Source: CAVSRC01 sp963762605 (GTDB lineage: Bacteria; Pseudomonadota; Alphaproteobacteria; Rhizobiales; Kaistiaceae). From it: a DNA stretch of 64,000 nucleotides. The position numbers and the translations under genes are program-made. Numbering within the stretch: position 1 is the stretch's first letter; every line of letters begins with the position of its first letter. A model generated the notes under the pieces. It was not told the DNA's origin, made no database searches, and was given only the letters and a program-made list of their open reading frames with translations. Below are positions 34,425 to 46,994 of the stretch, piece after piece. Where the stretch lies: positions 248,001 through 312,000 of the forward strand of contig CAVXLJ010000025.1 in assembly GCA_963762605.1 (NCBI GenBank), given 5' to 3'.

Positions 34425-35567
34425 TCACCCGCCGAGGCCTTCGAGGAAATCGCGAACGCGGGCGAAGAAGCCGGTCGATTCGGGATTGTTGTCGGCCGAG
34501 GATACCTGCTCGAATTCCTGCAGGAGTTCGCGCTGCCGCCGGGTCAGGTTGCGCGGGGTCTCGACGGCGACCTGGATGTACATGTCGCCCACCCGGCCGG
34601 AACGCAACACCGGCATGCCCTTGCCTTTGAGGCGGAACTGCTTTCCGGTCTGTGTACCGTCCGGCACCTTCACCCGCGTCTTGCCGCCGTCGATGGTCGG
34701 CACCTCGAAATCGCCGCCAAGCGCCGCCGTGGTCACCGACACCGGCACCCGGCAGAAGATGTCGGCGCCGTCGCGCTGGAAGAAGGCGTGCGGCTTGATC
34801 GACAGGAAGATGTAGAGGTCGCCCGGCGGTCCGCCGCGCAAGCCCGCCTCGCCCTCGCCGGCCAGCCGGATGCGGGTGCCGTCCTCGATGCCGGAGGGAA
34901 TGTTGACCGACAGCTTGCGCTCTTCGGTCACCCGGCCGGCGCCGCGGCACTCCAGGCACGGATCGGAGATCACCGAGCCGCGGCCCTGGCAGGTCGGGCA
35001 GGTGCGTTCGATCGAGAAGAAGCCCTGCGCCGAGCGCACGCGGCCGTGGCCGTCGCAGGTCGGGCAGGTCTTCGGACTCGAGCCCGGCTTGGAACCGGAA
35101 CCCGAGCAGGTCTTGCAGGTGACCTTGGTCGGCACCTCGATCTCTGCGGTCTTGCCGGCATAGGCCTCTTCCAGCGTGATCTCCATGTTGTAGCGGAGAT
35201 CGGCGCCGGCCTCGCGGCCACCACGGCTTGCGCCGCGCCTGCCACCCATCACGTCGCCGAAGCCGAAGATGTTGTCGAAGATGTCCGACATCGAGGCGGC
35301 GAAGTCGCCGTTGAAGCCGGCCGGCCCGCCGCCGCCATTCTCGAAGGCGGCGTGGCCGAAGCGGTCATAGGCCGCCCGCTTCTGCGGGTCCTTCAGGCAC
35401 TCATAGGCGGCGCTGACTTCCTTGAACTTGACCTCGGCCGTGTCGTCGCCCGGATTACGGTCCGGATGATACTGCATGGCGAGCTTGCGGAAGGCGGTCT
35501 TCAGCGTCTTGTCGTCCGCCGTGCGGGAGACGCCGAGTACCTCGTAGAAGTCGGCCTTGGCTGCCAC
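34425..35567 (-). CDS. dnaJ: Chaperone protein DnaJ
   Basis: Encodes 380 residues of a type I DnaJ that delivers unfolded clients to DnaK. The J domain has YHPDRNPGD; a Gly-rich region follows; four zinc motifs are CKTCSGSG, CPTCDGHG, CPTCQGRG and CLECRGAG; the C-terminal substrate domains run to residue 365. It starts with GTG at 35567, only one base after the stop of the GNAT gene, and AAGGTGG inside the end of that gene serves as ribosome-binding site. Translation is therefore probably coupled to the GNAT gene rather than directly to dnaK. Confidence 0.97.
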   Translation of the reverse strand: MAAKADFYEVLGVSRTADDKTLKTAFRKLAMQYHPDRNPGDDTAEVKFKEVSAAYECLKDPQKRAAYDRFGHAAFENGGGGPAGFNGDFAASMSDIFDNIFGFGDVMGGRRGASRGGREAGADLRYNMEITLEEAYAGKTAEIEVPTKVTCKTCSGSGSKPGSSPKTCPTCDGHGRVRSAQGFFSIERTCPTCQGRGSVISDPCLECRGAGRVTEERKLSVNIPSGIEDGTRIRLAGEGEAGLRGGPPGDLYIFLSIKPHAFFQRDGADIFCRVPVSVTTAALGGDFEVPTIDGGKTRVKVPDGTQTGKQFRLKGKGMPVLRSGRVGDMYIQVAVETPRNLTRRQRELLQEFEQVSSADNNPESTGFFARVRDFLEGLGG

Positions 35568-35568
35568 G

Positions 35569-36120
35569 TCACGCCACCTTCATTGCGTCCACGGGGCCCG
35601 TCGTCCGGCTGAGCCAGTCGCCGCGAATCAAGCCCATCAGGTTCATCACATACGGTTTGCCGGCAACCGTCCACTGACCGGGCATCGCCCCCTCCTCGCG
35701 AAAGCCGCAGCTCAGGTAGAGCCGGCGCGCCCGCTCGTTCTCCGGCACCACCGCCAGCGCCAGGTGATCGACGCCGAGTTCGGTGAAGGCGTAGCCGACC
35801 GCGTGCTCGAAGAGCGCGCGACCGTAGCCGTGGCCGCGCAAACCCGGCGCGATGGCGAAACGGCCGAGCCGCGCCCATCGTTTCGCCGGGTCGTGCAGGA
35901 ACTCGACATGGCCGGTCGGCCTGTCATCCGCATCGATCGCGGTGAAGCACAGCCGCGGCGTCGGGTTGGCGCCTTCCGCGATCCACGCCGCCATCTGCCC
36001 GACGGTCAGCGGAAAGCGGACCTCCGGTCCGCCCCATGTGGCCAGGTCGGTGAGGTCGGCGAACCAACCCGCCATCTCGTCCGCATCTGCCGCACGCGCC
36101 GGCCGAAGGGTGATGTCCAT
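35569..36120 (-). CDS. GNAT family N-acetyltransferase located between dnaK and dnaJ
   Basis: Encodes 183 residues. The acetyl-CoA binding motif A is ARLGRFAIAPGLRGHGYGRAL (the RGHGYG loop), followed by LALAVVPENERARRLYLSCGF, which is typical of GNAT enzymes of the RimJ/RimL style. The start DITLRPARAADADEMAGWFADL is also normal. The gene lies 25 bases after dnaK and one base before dnaJ, so all three should be one transcript. The substrate is unknown; its position suggests, but does not show, a role during heat stress. Confidence 0.88.
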   Translation of the reverse strand: MDITLRPARAADADEMAGWFADLTDLATWGGPEVRFPLTVGQMAAWIAEGANPTPRLCFTAIDADDRPTGHVEFLHDPAKRWARLGRFAIAPGLRGHGYGRALFEHAVGYAFTELGVDHLALAVVPENERARRLYLSCGFREEGAMPGQWTVAGKPYVMNLMGLIRGDWLSRTTGPVDAMKVA

Positions 36121-36145
36121 GGGGCGTCCGGTGATTGACGGCCGC

Positions 36146-38065
<1,920 letters not shown>

Positions 38066-38201
38066 GTTGTTCTCTCCTTGCGGCAGACCGGGCAGGTCCC
38101 GTAAGGCCCCCGGCCGGTCCCCAGCTGTGAATTTCGATGCCCTGACGCGATTCGCAGCCCCTGTCGAGGAATTCCGAGAGAGGCGGCGCAAGTTCTGGCC
38201 G

Positions 38202-38231
38202 TATATAAGAAGGGGTCAAAAGCGCCGCAAG
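38202..38231 (-). promoter_or_regulatory. Probable RpoH (sigma-32 type) promoter of dnaK
   Basis: Read on the minus strand, CTTGCG (38231-38226), a 16-base spacer and CTTATATA (38209-38202) form the arrangement expected for alphaproteobacterial heat-shock promoters. It points toward dnaK and leaves a leader of about 130 bases. It lies in the 238-base gap shared with the divergent alkB. No CIRCE repeat is present in this gap. Confidence 0.55.
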
Positions 38232-38303
38232 GCTTGGCTTCACAGGCGCCGGCCCGCCCTGCCGGCCGTCGTCGCCCGACGCCCCTGTCGATTGGAGCGC
38301 ACG

Positions 38304-38945
38304 ATGCCCCAGCCGGTCACCGTCCAGCCCGACTGCCATCATTATCCGGGTTTCCTCGACCGCGCGGCGCAAGGTGCGCTGGTGGCCCTGCTGCGCGCGG
38401 CCGTCGGCAACGCCCCGTTCTTCACGCCCACCATGCCGCGCACCGGCAAGCCCTTTTCCGTACGCATGACCAATCTGGGGCCGCTCGGCTGGGTGTCCGA
38501 TCGCGACGGCGGCTACCGCTACCAGGCGATCCATCCGGAGACCGGGGAGCCGTGGCCGCCGATCCCCGCCAGCCTGCTCGCCCTCTGGCAAGCGGTGGCG
38601 GACTATCCGCACGATCCCGAGGCCTGCCTGGTCAACTATTATGCGCCGACGGCCCACATGGGCCTGCACCAGGACCGCGACGAGGAGGATTTCGCCGCGC
38701 CGGTCGTCTCCATCTCGCTGGGCGATGCCTGCCGCTTTCGCATCGGCGGAAAGGAACGCGGCGGTTCCACGCGCTCGCTCAAGCTCTCATCCGGCGATGT
38801 CATTGTCTTCGGTGGCGTCTCGCGCCTCGCCTTCCATGGCGTCGACCGCCTCTATCCGGGCACCTCGACCCTGCTTGCCGGCTGGTTTCCCGAAGGCGGG
38901 CGCATCAACCTGACACTGCGCCGGGTCGGGAAACCTGCCACCTGA
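38304..38945 (+). CDS. alkB: Alpha-ketoglutarate-dependent DNA dioxygenase AlkB
   Basis: Encodes 213 residues. AlkB oxidatively removes methyl groups from 1-methyladenine and 3-methylcytosine in DNA. The Fe(II)-binding HxD is in HMGLHQDRDE, with CLVNYYAP before it and the second His in FGGVSRLAFHGVDRL; the 2-oxoglutarate Arg is in RINLTLRRV. TTGGAG six bases upstream supports ATG 38304. It is divergent from dnaK, whose heat-shock promoter points the other way. With the Ada-like gene at 29.6 kb it gives two direct alkylation-repair activities in the window. Confidence 0.93.
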   Translation: MPQPVTVQPDCHHYPGFLDRAAQGALVALLRAAVGNAPFFTPTMPRTGKPFSVRMTNLGPLGWVSDRDGGYRYQAIHPETGEPWPPIPASLLALWQAVADYPHDPEACLVNYYAPTAHMGLHQDRDEEDFAAPVVSISLGDACRFRIGGKERGGSTRSLKLSSGDVIVFGGVSRLAFHGVDRLYPGTSTLLAGWFPEGGRINLTLRRVGKPAT

Positions 38946-39057
38946 GGTTGCTTGCGGCGGATCAAGGGCGCCATGCCTCGGCCCCACTAGGTTCACACGC
39001 GCTCCTCCTTGATGACAAACGCGCATCAACCGGCCCGGTCAGAGGCCGCGGACGGTC

Positions 39058-40656
39058 ATGACGGCAGGCAACGATATCCGTACCCGCGCCCTGAGCGTTC
39101 TGGCTGAGCTCACGGCCCTGCGCGCCGAGGTGGCGGCGGAAGGCCGCACTCTGTTTGGCCGCTGGCGCGGCCGTATCACGCGCTGCAGTTTTGCCGCCAG
39201 CGCACTCAATTTCGCCCACTATCTGGCGGTCCGTCGTCGCGACCTGCGGCCCCTGCAGCGTCGGCTGATGGTGCTTGGCGTCTCCTCGCTCGGCATCCTT
39301 GAAGGCCGCGCCCTGGCCTTGCTCGATGCCGCGATTGTCGCGTTGGCGGCTCTTGCCGGCGCGCCCGCGCCGCGCCCGCCCACCGAACGCCAGTTCTTTC
39401 GCGGCGAGACGCGCCTTGCCGCCAATGCCGCCGAATGCTTCGGTCCGCCGCGCCGCGGCCGCATCGGGCGCATCATGGTGACGCTTGCTACCGACGCGGC
39501 CGACGATCCGGCCATCGTGCGTTCGCTCGCCGAAGCCGGCGCCGACACCTTCCGCATCAATTGCGCCCACGACAGCAAAGCGGAATGGACGCGCATGGTC
39601 GCCAATATCCGCGCCGCCGAGCAGGCGACCGGGCGCCGCCTGCCGCTTCTCATGGATATCAGTGGCCCCAAGGTCCGTACCGGCCGCGTGGCCACCCCGC
39701 CCGACCGCGACCGCCTGCTGATCGGCGACACCGTCCTGCTTGGCCGCATGCTTCGGCCGGACGTGACCGCGGTGCCGTTCCAGGCCACCTGTACCCCGCC
39801 GCAGATCCTCGATCGCATCGCGGTCGGCGATCAGGTCTCGATCGACGATGGCGAGCTGCTCGGCACCGTCATCGCCGCGGCCCATGGCGGCTTCCTGCTG
39901 CGCGTCGACCACGGCAAGCTCGCCGGTGTCCGGTTCAGGGCGGAGAAGGGCCTCAATTTTCCCGACACCGACCTCGGCCTCGACCCGCTCACCGACCGGG
40001 ACCGCCACGACCTCGATTTCATCGTGCGCCACGCCGACATGATCGGCCATTCCTTCGTGCAGACCGCCGAGCACGTCGCCTCGCTTCAGGCCGAACTCGC
40101 CGGCCGACGGGCCGACTGGCAGACAATCGTGCTGGTCGGCAAGATCGAGACGCCGAGCGCTGTCTCCAACCTGCCGGAGATCATCGTTGAGGCCGCCGGT
40201 CGCCAGCCCTTCGCGGTGATGATCGCGCGTGGCGATCTGGCCGTGGAGATGGGTTTCGAGCGCGTTGCCGAGATGCAGGAAGAGATCATGTGGCTGTGCG
40301 AGGCCGCGCACGTGCCGGTGATCTGGGCGACGCAGGTTCTCGAGGAACTGGTCAAGAAGGGTCTGCCCTCGCGCGGCGAGATGACCGATGCCGCCATGGC
40401 GGCCCGCGCCGAATGCGTGCTGCTCAACAAGGGGCCCAACGTTGCCGCCGCCGTCGGCGTGCTCGACCGGCTCTTGCGCCGCATGGGCGAGCATCAGGTC
40501 AAGAAGACACCGACGCTGCGGGCGCTGCATTCCTGGCAGCCCGGCAAACCGGCACCACGGACCGCACCGGTTGCCCCAATCTCGCCGCCAAGCTCCGCTT
40601 CAACAGGGCAGGACCATCGGTCGGAAACGGCGAGCAATGAAGAATCAGGTTTTTGA
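39058..40656 (+). CDS. Divergent pyruvate kinase-like protein with N-terminal extension and no C-terminal domain
   Basis: Encodes 532 residues. From about residue 135 the barrel of pyruvate kinase is recognisable: RINCAHD (normally RLNFSHG), LMDISGPKVRTG (normally DTKGPEIRTG), a B-domain-like insert, LVGKIET with the catalytic Lys, ARGDLAVE with the metal-binding Asp, and WATQVLE ... PSRGEMTDAA. The usual MLSGETA is LLNKGPN, and the C-terminal allosteric domain is absent, replaced by a short Pro/Ser-rich tail. The first 130 residues are a helical Arg-rich extension I do not recognise. It overlaps lepB by 20 bases. Kinase activity is uncertain because several substrate-site positions differ. 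Confidence 0.8.
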   Translation: MTAGNDIRTRALSVLAELTALRAEVAAEGRTLFGRWRGRITRCSFAASALNFAHYLAVRRRDLRPLQRRLMVLGVSSLGILEGRALALLDAAIVALAALAGAPAPRPPTERQFFRGETRLAANAAECFGPPRRGRIGRIMVTLATDAADDPAIVRSLAEAGADTFRINCAHDSKAEWTRMVANIRAAEQATGRRLPLLMDISGPKVRTGRVATPPDRDRLLIGDTVLLGRMLRPDVTAVPFQATCTPPQILDRIAVGDQVSIDDGELLGTVIAAAHGGFLLRVDHGKLAGVRFRAEKGLNFPDTDLGLDPLTDRDRHDLDFIVRHADMIGHSFVQTAEHVASLQAELAGRRADWQTIVLVGKIETPSAVSNLPEIIVEAAGRQPFAVMIARGDLAVEMGFERVAEMQEEIMWLCEAAHVPVIWATQVLEELVKKGLPSRGEMTDAAMAARAECVLLNKGPNVAAAVGVLDRLLRRMGEHQVKKTPTLRALHSWQPGKPAPRTAPVAPISPPSSASTGQDHRSETASNEESGF

Positions 40657-41356
40657 CTGGGTGCGCGCGCTGGCCGGCGCCGCCTTGCTGACCGTCATCC
40701 TCAAGACGGTCGCCTTCGCCACCTACTACATCCCCTCGGAAAGCATGGTGCCGACGCTGGAGGTCGGCGACCGCCTGATCGCCACCAAGTTCGACTACGG
40801 CTACGGGCCCTATTCGGCGCCGCTGGTCGCGCTGCCCGCCTTCCCTTCGCAGGACGGACGCCTGTTCGGCAGCCTGCCGGCGCGCGGCGACATCGTGCTG
40901 TTCCGCCATCCGGTCACCGGCGAGACGCTGATCAAGCGCGTCATCGGACTTCCCGGCGACCGTATCCAGATCACTCAGGGGCGCCTCTATATCAACGGCA
41001 AGGAGATGCCGCGGCGCGAAGTGAAGGTCTACGCCTACAAGCAATTTGACGGTCCGCCGGTTACCGTCACCGAATATGAGGAGACGCTGCCCGGCGGCCG
41101 CGTCCACCCCATCATCATGCGCTCCGACGACGCGCCGCAGGAGAATACCGGCGTCTATGTCGTGCCGCCCGAGCACCTCTTCATGATGGGCGACAACCGC
41201 GACAATTCCGCCGACAGCCGCTTTGCCGAGCTGGGCTATGTGCCGGTCGAGAACCTGATCGGCCGCTCGCGCCTGATCCTCTATTCGCTGCACGACTGCC
41301 AGCCGCAGCGCGGCCTCGCCTGCGCCCCGCGCCGCTATCTGACCGGCCTCGAATAA
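40637..41356 (+). CDS. lepB: Signal peptidase I
   Basis: Encodes 239 residues. The single N-terminal membrane helix (DWVRALAGAALLTVILKTVAF) is followed by box B with the catalytic Ser in YIPSESMVPTL, box D with the catalytic Lys in GETLIKRVIGLPGD, and box E GDNRDNSADSR. It removes signal peptides on the periplasmic face of the inner membrane. The start ATG 40637 lies inside the end of the pyruvate-kinase-like gene. The usual rhizobial lepB neighbours (acpS, rnc, era) are absent, so this may be a second signal peptidase gene. Confidence 0.93.
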   Translation: MKNQVFDWVRALAGAALLTVILKTVAFATYYIPSESMVPTLEVGDRLIATKFDYGYGPYSAPLVALPAFPSQDGRLFGSLPARGDIVLFRHPVTGETLIKRVIGLPGDRIQITQGRLYINGKEMPRREVKVYAYKQFDGPPVTVTEYEETLPGGRVHPIIMRSDDAPQENTGVYVVPPEHLFMMGDNRDNSADSRFAELGYVPVENLIGRSRLILYSLHDCQPQRGLACAPRRYLTGLE

Positions 41357-41371
41357 GCGTCGGTTCGCGTT

Positions 41372-43654
<2,283 letters not shown>

Positions 43655-43709
43655 TGATGGTGTTTCCCGGAGCGGGCGCTTCTTTTGGCGCTTCGTGATT
43701 GGGGGCCGG

Positions 43710-43737
43710 ACCATAGCACCGGCCCCGTGGTTGACAA
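43710..43737 (-). promoter_or_regulatory. Candidate housekeeping promoter of maeB
   Basis: On the minus strand TTGTCA (43737-43732), a 16-base spacer and TATGGT (43715-43710) resemble a sigma-70-type promoter about 55 bases before the maeB start. Upstream of it, at 43783-43804, an AT-rich patch with GTATAC and GATATC stands out from the GC-rich background and could be an operator; that is inference. Confidence 0.4.
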
Positions 43738-43822
43738 TCAAAACTGCGGCCGAAAATCGCGGTGCCGCGCAATACTTCATCGGTATACAAGATATCCAAG
43801 ATACGGCGCGCTTGGGTGGCCG

Positions 43823-44176
43823 ATGATGGCGGGCGAAATCGACAAGGCGCGGAGATTGTGGCGGATCCGGCTGCTTCACACCGTCATTTGGGCGGTCTTC
43901 GCGGCCTCCATCCTCGCCATTCCCGTCGCCACCGCCTTGGGCGATCTCCGTCTCGGCCTGTGGCTCAGCCTCTTCGTCGGCGTCGAGGTGGTCGTGCTCA
44001 TCGTCAATGGCATGCGCTGCCCGCTGACCGACCTTGCCGGCCGCTACGCCGACGCGCGGCCCGACGGCTTCGACATTTTCATTCCGCCCTGGCTGGCCGT
44101 GAACAACAAGCGCATCTTTGGCACGCTCTGGGTCCTCGCGGAGCTGTTCCTCGCCGGGCGCTGGCTTGTGGGCTAG
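43823..44176 (+). CDS. Small membrane protein with CPLTDL motif, unknown function
   Basis: Encodes 117 residues (ATG 43823 or 43826). Two hydrophobic segments are visible at about 17-39 (LLHTVIWAVFAASILAIPVA) and 45-65 (LGLWLSLFVGVEVVVLIVNG), with a possible third at the C-terminus. After the second comes MRCPLTDLAGRY, similar to the CPLT segment of the DUF2784 family, then FDIFIPPWLAVNNKRIFGTLW. I am not certain of the family. It is divergent from maeB and precedes mutS by 48 bases on the same strand. Confidence 0.65.
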   Translation: MMAGEIDKARRLWRIRLLHTVIWAVFAASILAIPVATALGDLRLGLWLSLFVGVEVVVLIVNGMRCPLTDLAGRYADARPDGFDIFIPPWLAVNNKRIFGTLWVLAELFLAGRWLVG

Positions 44177-44224
44177 CCGCCCCCGCCATCGAATGCCGGG
44201 CGCGCTTCTGCTAGCTTCCGCCCC

Positions 44225-46945
44225 ATGGATTCCCGCCCCACCGCTCCCCAGGCCACAGGTTCGGCGCCCGACCTTTCGGCCGTCACGCCGATGATGGCGC
44301 AATATCTGGAGATCAAGGCGGCCAATCCCGATTGCCTGCTCTTCTACCGCATGGGCGATTTCTACGAGATGTTCTTCGCCGATGCCGAGGTCGCTTCGCG
44401 CGCGCTCGGCATCGCGCTCACCAAGCGGGGAAAACACCTCGGCGCCGACATCCCCATGTGCGGCGTGCCCATCCACGCCGCCGACCAGTACCTGCAGAAG
44501 CTGATCGCGCTTGGCCACCGGGTCGCCGTCTGCGAGCAAGCCGAGGACCCGGCGGACGCCAGGAAGCGCGGCTCCAAGTCCGTGGTGCGCCGCAACGTCA
44601 TCCGCCTGGTCACCCCCGGCACGCTGACCGAGGAGGCGCTGCTTTCCGCCACCCGCAACAACTACCTCGCCGCGGTCGCCCGCCAGCGCGGCGGCGAGAC
44701 GCAAGCGGATGCCTTCGCCCTTGCCTGGATCGACATCTCCACCGGCGAGTTCCGCGTCGCCGCCAGCGACCGCGCCCGCCTTGCCGCCGATCTGGCGCGC
44801 ATCGCCCCTTCGGAGGTGCTTCTCGCCGACTCGCTGTTTGCCGACGAAGACCTCGCCACGGTCTGGCGCAGCGCGTCGGCGGCAGTGACGCCGCTGTCGT
44901 CCGCCTTCTTCGACAGCGGCACGGCGGCGGACCGGCTCGCCGCCTTTTTCGGCGTCGCCAGCCTCGACGGCTTCGGCGCCTTCTCGCGCGTCGAGATCGC
45001 GGCCGCGGCGGCAGCGTTGGCCTATGTCGAGAAGACGCAACTGGGCGCCCGCCCGCCGCTCAGCCCCCCGGCGCGCGAATCCGCCGGCGACGTCATGCTC
45101 ATCGACGCCGCCACCCGCACCAACCTTGAGCTTTCCGCGACGCTCTCCGGCGAGCGTCGCGGCAGCCTCATCGCGGCCATCGACCGCACGGTTACCGGCG
45201 GCGGCGCCCGGCTGCTTGCCCGCCGCCTGGCCGGACCCTCCACTGACCCGGAGATCATCGCCGGTCGGCTCGATGGCGTCGCCTGGATGCTGGCCGATCT
45301 GCCCCGCCGGCAGAGGGTCCGCGAGGCGCTCGCCGCCGCACCCGACCTCTCGCGGTCCCTGTCGCGCCTGAAGCTCGATCGCGGCGGCCCGCGCGATCTT
45401 GCGGCGACCGCCGATGCGCTCGCCGCAGCGACCCGCGTCCTTGCCGAGCTGGAGCAGGGGGAGGCCCTGCCGGCGGAACTTGCCGCGGTTGCCGGAGCCC
45501 TGGCACGTCGACCGGCGACGCTTGTAGACCAGCTCAAGGTGGCGCTCGCCGACGACCTGCCGCACCTGAAGCGCGACGGCGGCTTCGTCCGTGCCGGCTG
45601 CCGCGCCGAGCTCGACGAGGCGCGTCGTCTGCGCGACGAGAGCCGCCGCGTCATCGCCGGTCTGCAGGCCGGCTATGCCGCCGACAGCGATATCCGCACG
45701 CTGCGCATCAAGCACAACAACGTGCTCGGCTACTTCATCGAGGTCGGTGCCAACAACGCGGAGAAGATGTTGAGCCCGCCGCTCAATCAACGCTTCATCC
45801 ATCGCCAGACACTGGCCAGCGCCGTGCGCTTCACCACCACCGAACTCGCCGATCTCGAAGCCAGGATCGCCGGCGCTGCCGACCGCGCGCTTGCCATCGA
45901 GTTGGAAGTCTTCGACGCGCTGGTCTCGGCCGTTGTCGCGGAAGCTGAGGCATTGCAGGCAATCGCCGACGGGCTGGCCGTGCTCGATGTCGCCGCCGGC
46001 CTGGCCGTGCTCGCCGAGGCTGAGAATTGTTGTCGCCCGCTGGTCGACCGCTCGCTCGCCTTCCATGTCGAGGGCGGCCGCCATGCGGTGGTCGAGCAGG
46101 CGCTGCGGGCAAGCGGCGAGGGCGCCTTCGTTCCCAACGATTGCGATCTCGGTGGCCGCGATGCCGACGGCTCGGGGCGCATCTGGCTGGTCACCGGGCC
46201 CAACATGGCCGGCAAGTCCACCTTCCTGCGCCAGAATGCGCTGATCGCCATCCTCGCCCAGATCGGTGCCTATGTGCCGGCGCGCGCCGCCCATATCGGC
46301 ATTGTCGACCGCCTGTTTTCCCGCGTCGGCGCTGCCGACGATCTCGCCCGCGGCCGCTCCACCTTCATGGTCGAGATGATCGAGACCGCCGCCATCCTCA
46401 ACCAGGCCGGCCCGCATGCCCTCGTGATTCTTGACGAGATCGGCCGCGGCACCGCCACCTTCGATGGCCTGTCGATCGCCTGGGCGGCGGTCGAGCACCT
46501 GCACGAGGTCAACCGCAGCCGGGCCCTGTTCGCCACCCACTATCACGAGATGACGGCGCTGGCGCACCGCCTGCCGCGGCTCGACAACGTCACCGTGCGC
46601 GTCAAGGAGTGGAAAAGCGATGTCATCTTCCTGCACGAAATCGCGCCCGGCGCCGCCGACCGCTCCTACGGCATCCAGGTCGCGCGCCTCGCCGGTCTGC
46701 CGGCGGCTGTCGTCGCCCGGGCCCGCGAGGTTTTGAAGCAGCTCGAAGCTACCGACCGCACCGCGCCGGCGCACGCCCTCATCGACGACCTGCCGCTCTT
46801 CTCCGCCGCCCGGCCGCAGGAACAGGCCGAAGAAGACCCGCTGGCGGCCCTCATCGATGCGCTCGCCCCCGACGAACTCACCCCGCGCGAGGCGCTCGAC
46901 GCGCTCTACAAGCTCAAGGCAATGCGCCGCGGCAAGGGGACTTGA
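44225..46945 (+). CDS. mutS: DNA mismatch repair protein MutS
   Basis: Encodes 906 residues. MutS recognises mismatches and recruits MutL. Domain I has the mismatch-reading motif FYRMGDFYEMF near residue 39; the connector, lever and clamp domains follow; the ATPase domain has Walker A TGPNMAGKSTFLRQ near residue 657, the GRSTFMVEM signature, Walker B LVILDEIGRGTAT and ATHYHEM. The C-terminus keeps the helix-turn-helix dimerisation segment (ALIDALAPDELTPREALDALY). Length is normal for alphaproteobacteria. GH1 and glnD follow on the same strand. Confidence 0.97.
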   Translation: MDSRPTAPQATGSAPDLSAVTPMMAQYLEIKAANPDCLLFYRMGDFYEMFFADAEVASRALGIALTKRGKHLGADIPMCGVPIHAADQYLQKLIALGHRVAVCEQAEDPADARKRGSKSVVRRNVIRLVTPGTLTEEALLSATRNNYLAAVARQRGGETQADAFALAWIDISTGEFRVAASDRARLAADLARIAPSEVLLADSLFADEDLATVWRSASAAVTPLSSAFFDSGTAADRLAAFFGVASLDGFGAFSRVEIAAAAAALAYVEKTQLGARPPLSPPARESAGDVMLIDAATRTNLELSATLSGERRGSLIAAIDRTVTGGGARLLARRLAGPSTDPEIIAGRLDGVAWMLADLPRRQRVREALAAAPDLSRSLSRLKLDRGGPRDLAATADALAAATRVLAELEQGEALPAELAAVAGALARRPATLVDQLKVALADDLPHLKRDGGFVRAGCRAELDEARRLRDESRRVIAGLQAGYAADSDIRTLRIKHNNVLGYFIEVGANNAEKMLSPPLNQRFIHRQTLASAVRFTTTELADLEARIAGAADRALAIELEVFDALVSAVVAEAEALQAIADGLAVLDVAAGLAVLAEAENCCRPLVDRSLAFHVEGGRHAVVEQALRASGEGAFVPNDCDLGGRDADGSGRIWLVTGPNMAGKSTFLRQNALIAILAQIGAYVPARAAHIGIVDRLFSRVGAADDLARGRSTFMVEMIETAAILNQAGPHALVILDEIGRGTATFDGLSIAWAAVEHLHEVNRSRALFATHYHEMTALAHRLPRLDNVTVRVKEWKSDVIFLHEIAPGAADRSYGIQVARLAGLPAAVVARAREVLKQLEATDRTAPAHALIDDLPLFSAARPQEQAEEDPLAALIDALAPDELTPREALDALYKLKAMRRGKGT

Positions 46946-46994
46946 CCGCCGTCCGGGCGGAGCCGATACGAAGCGCGATTTATGTGGGGAGTGA

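Noticed and set aside
43655..46774. Very long open frame antisense to mutS that continues into maeB
   Set aside because: It is a by-product of high GC and strong codon bias; residues are Arg/Gly/Asp-rich without family motifs, and mutS on the other strand is complete. The real maeB start is at 43654.
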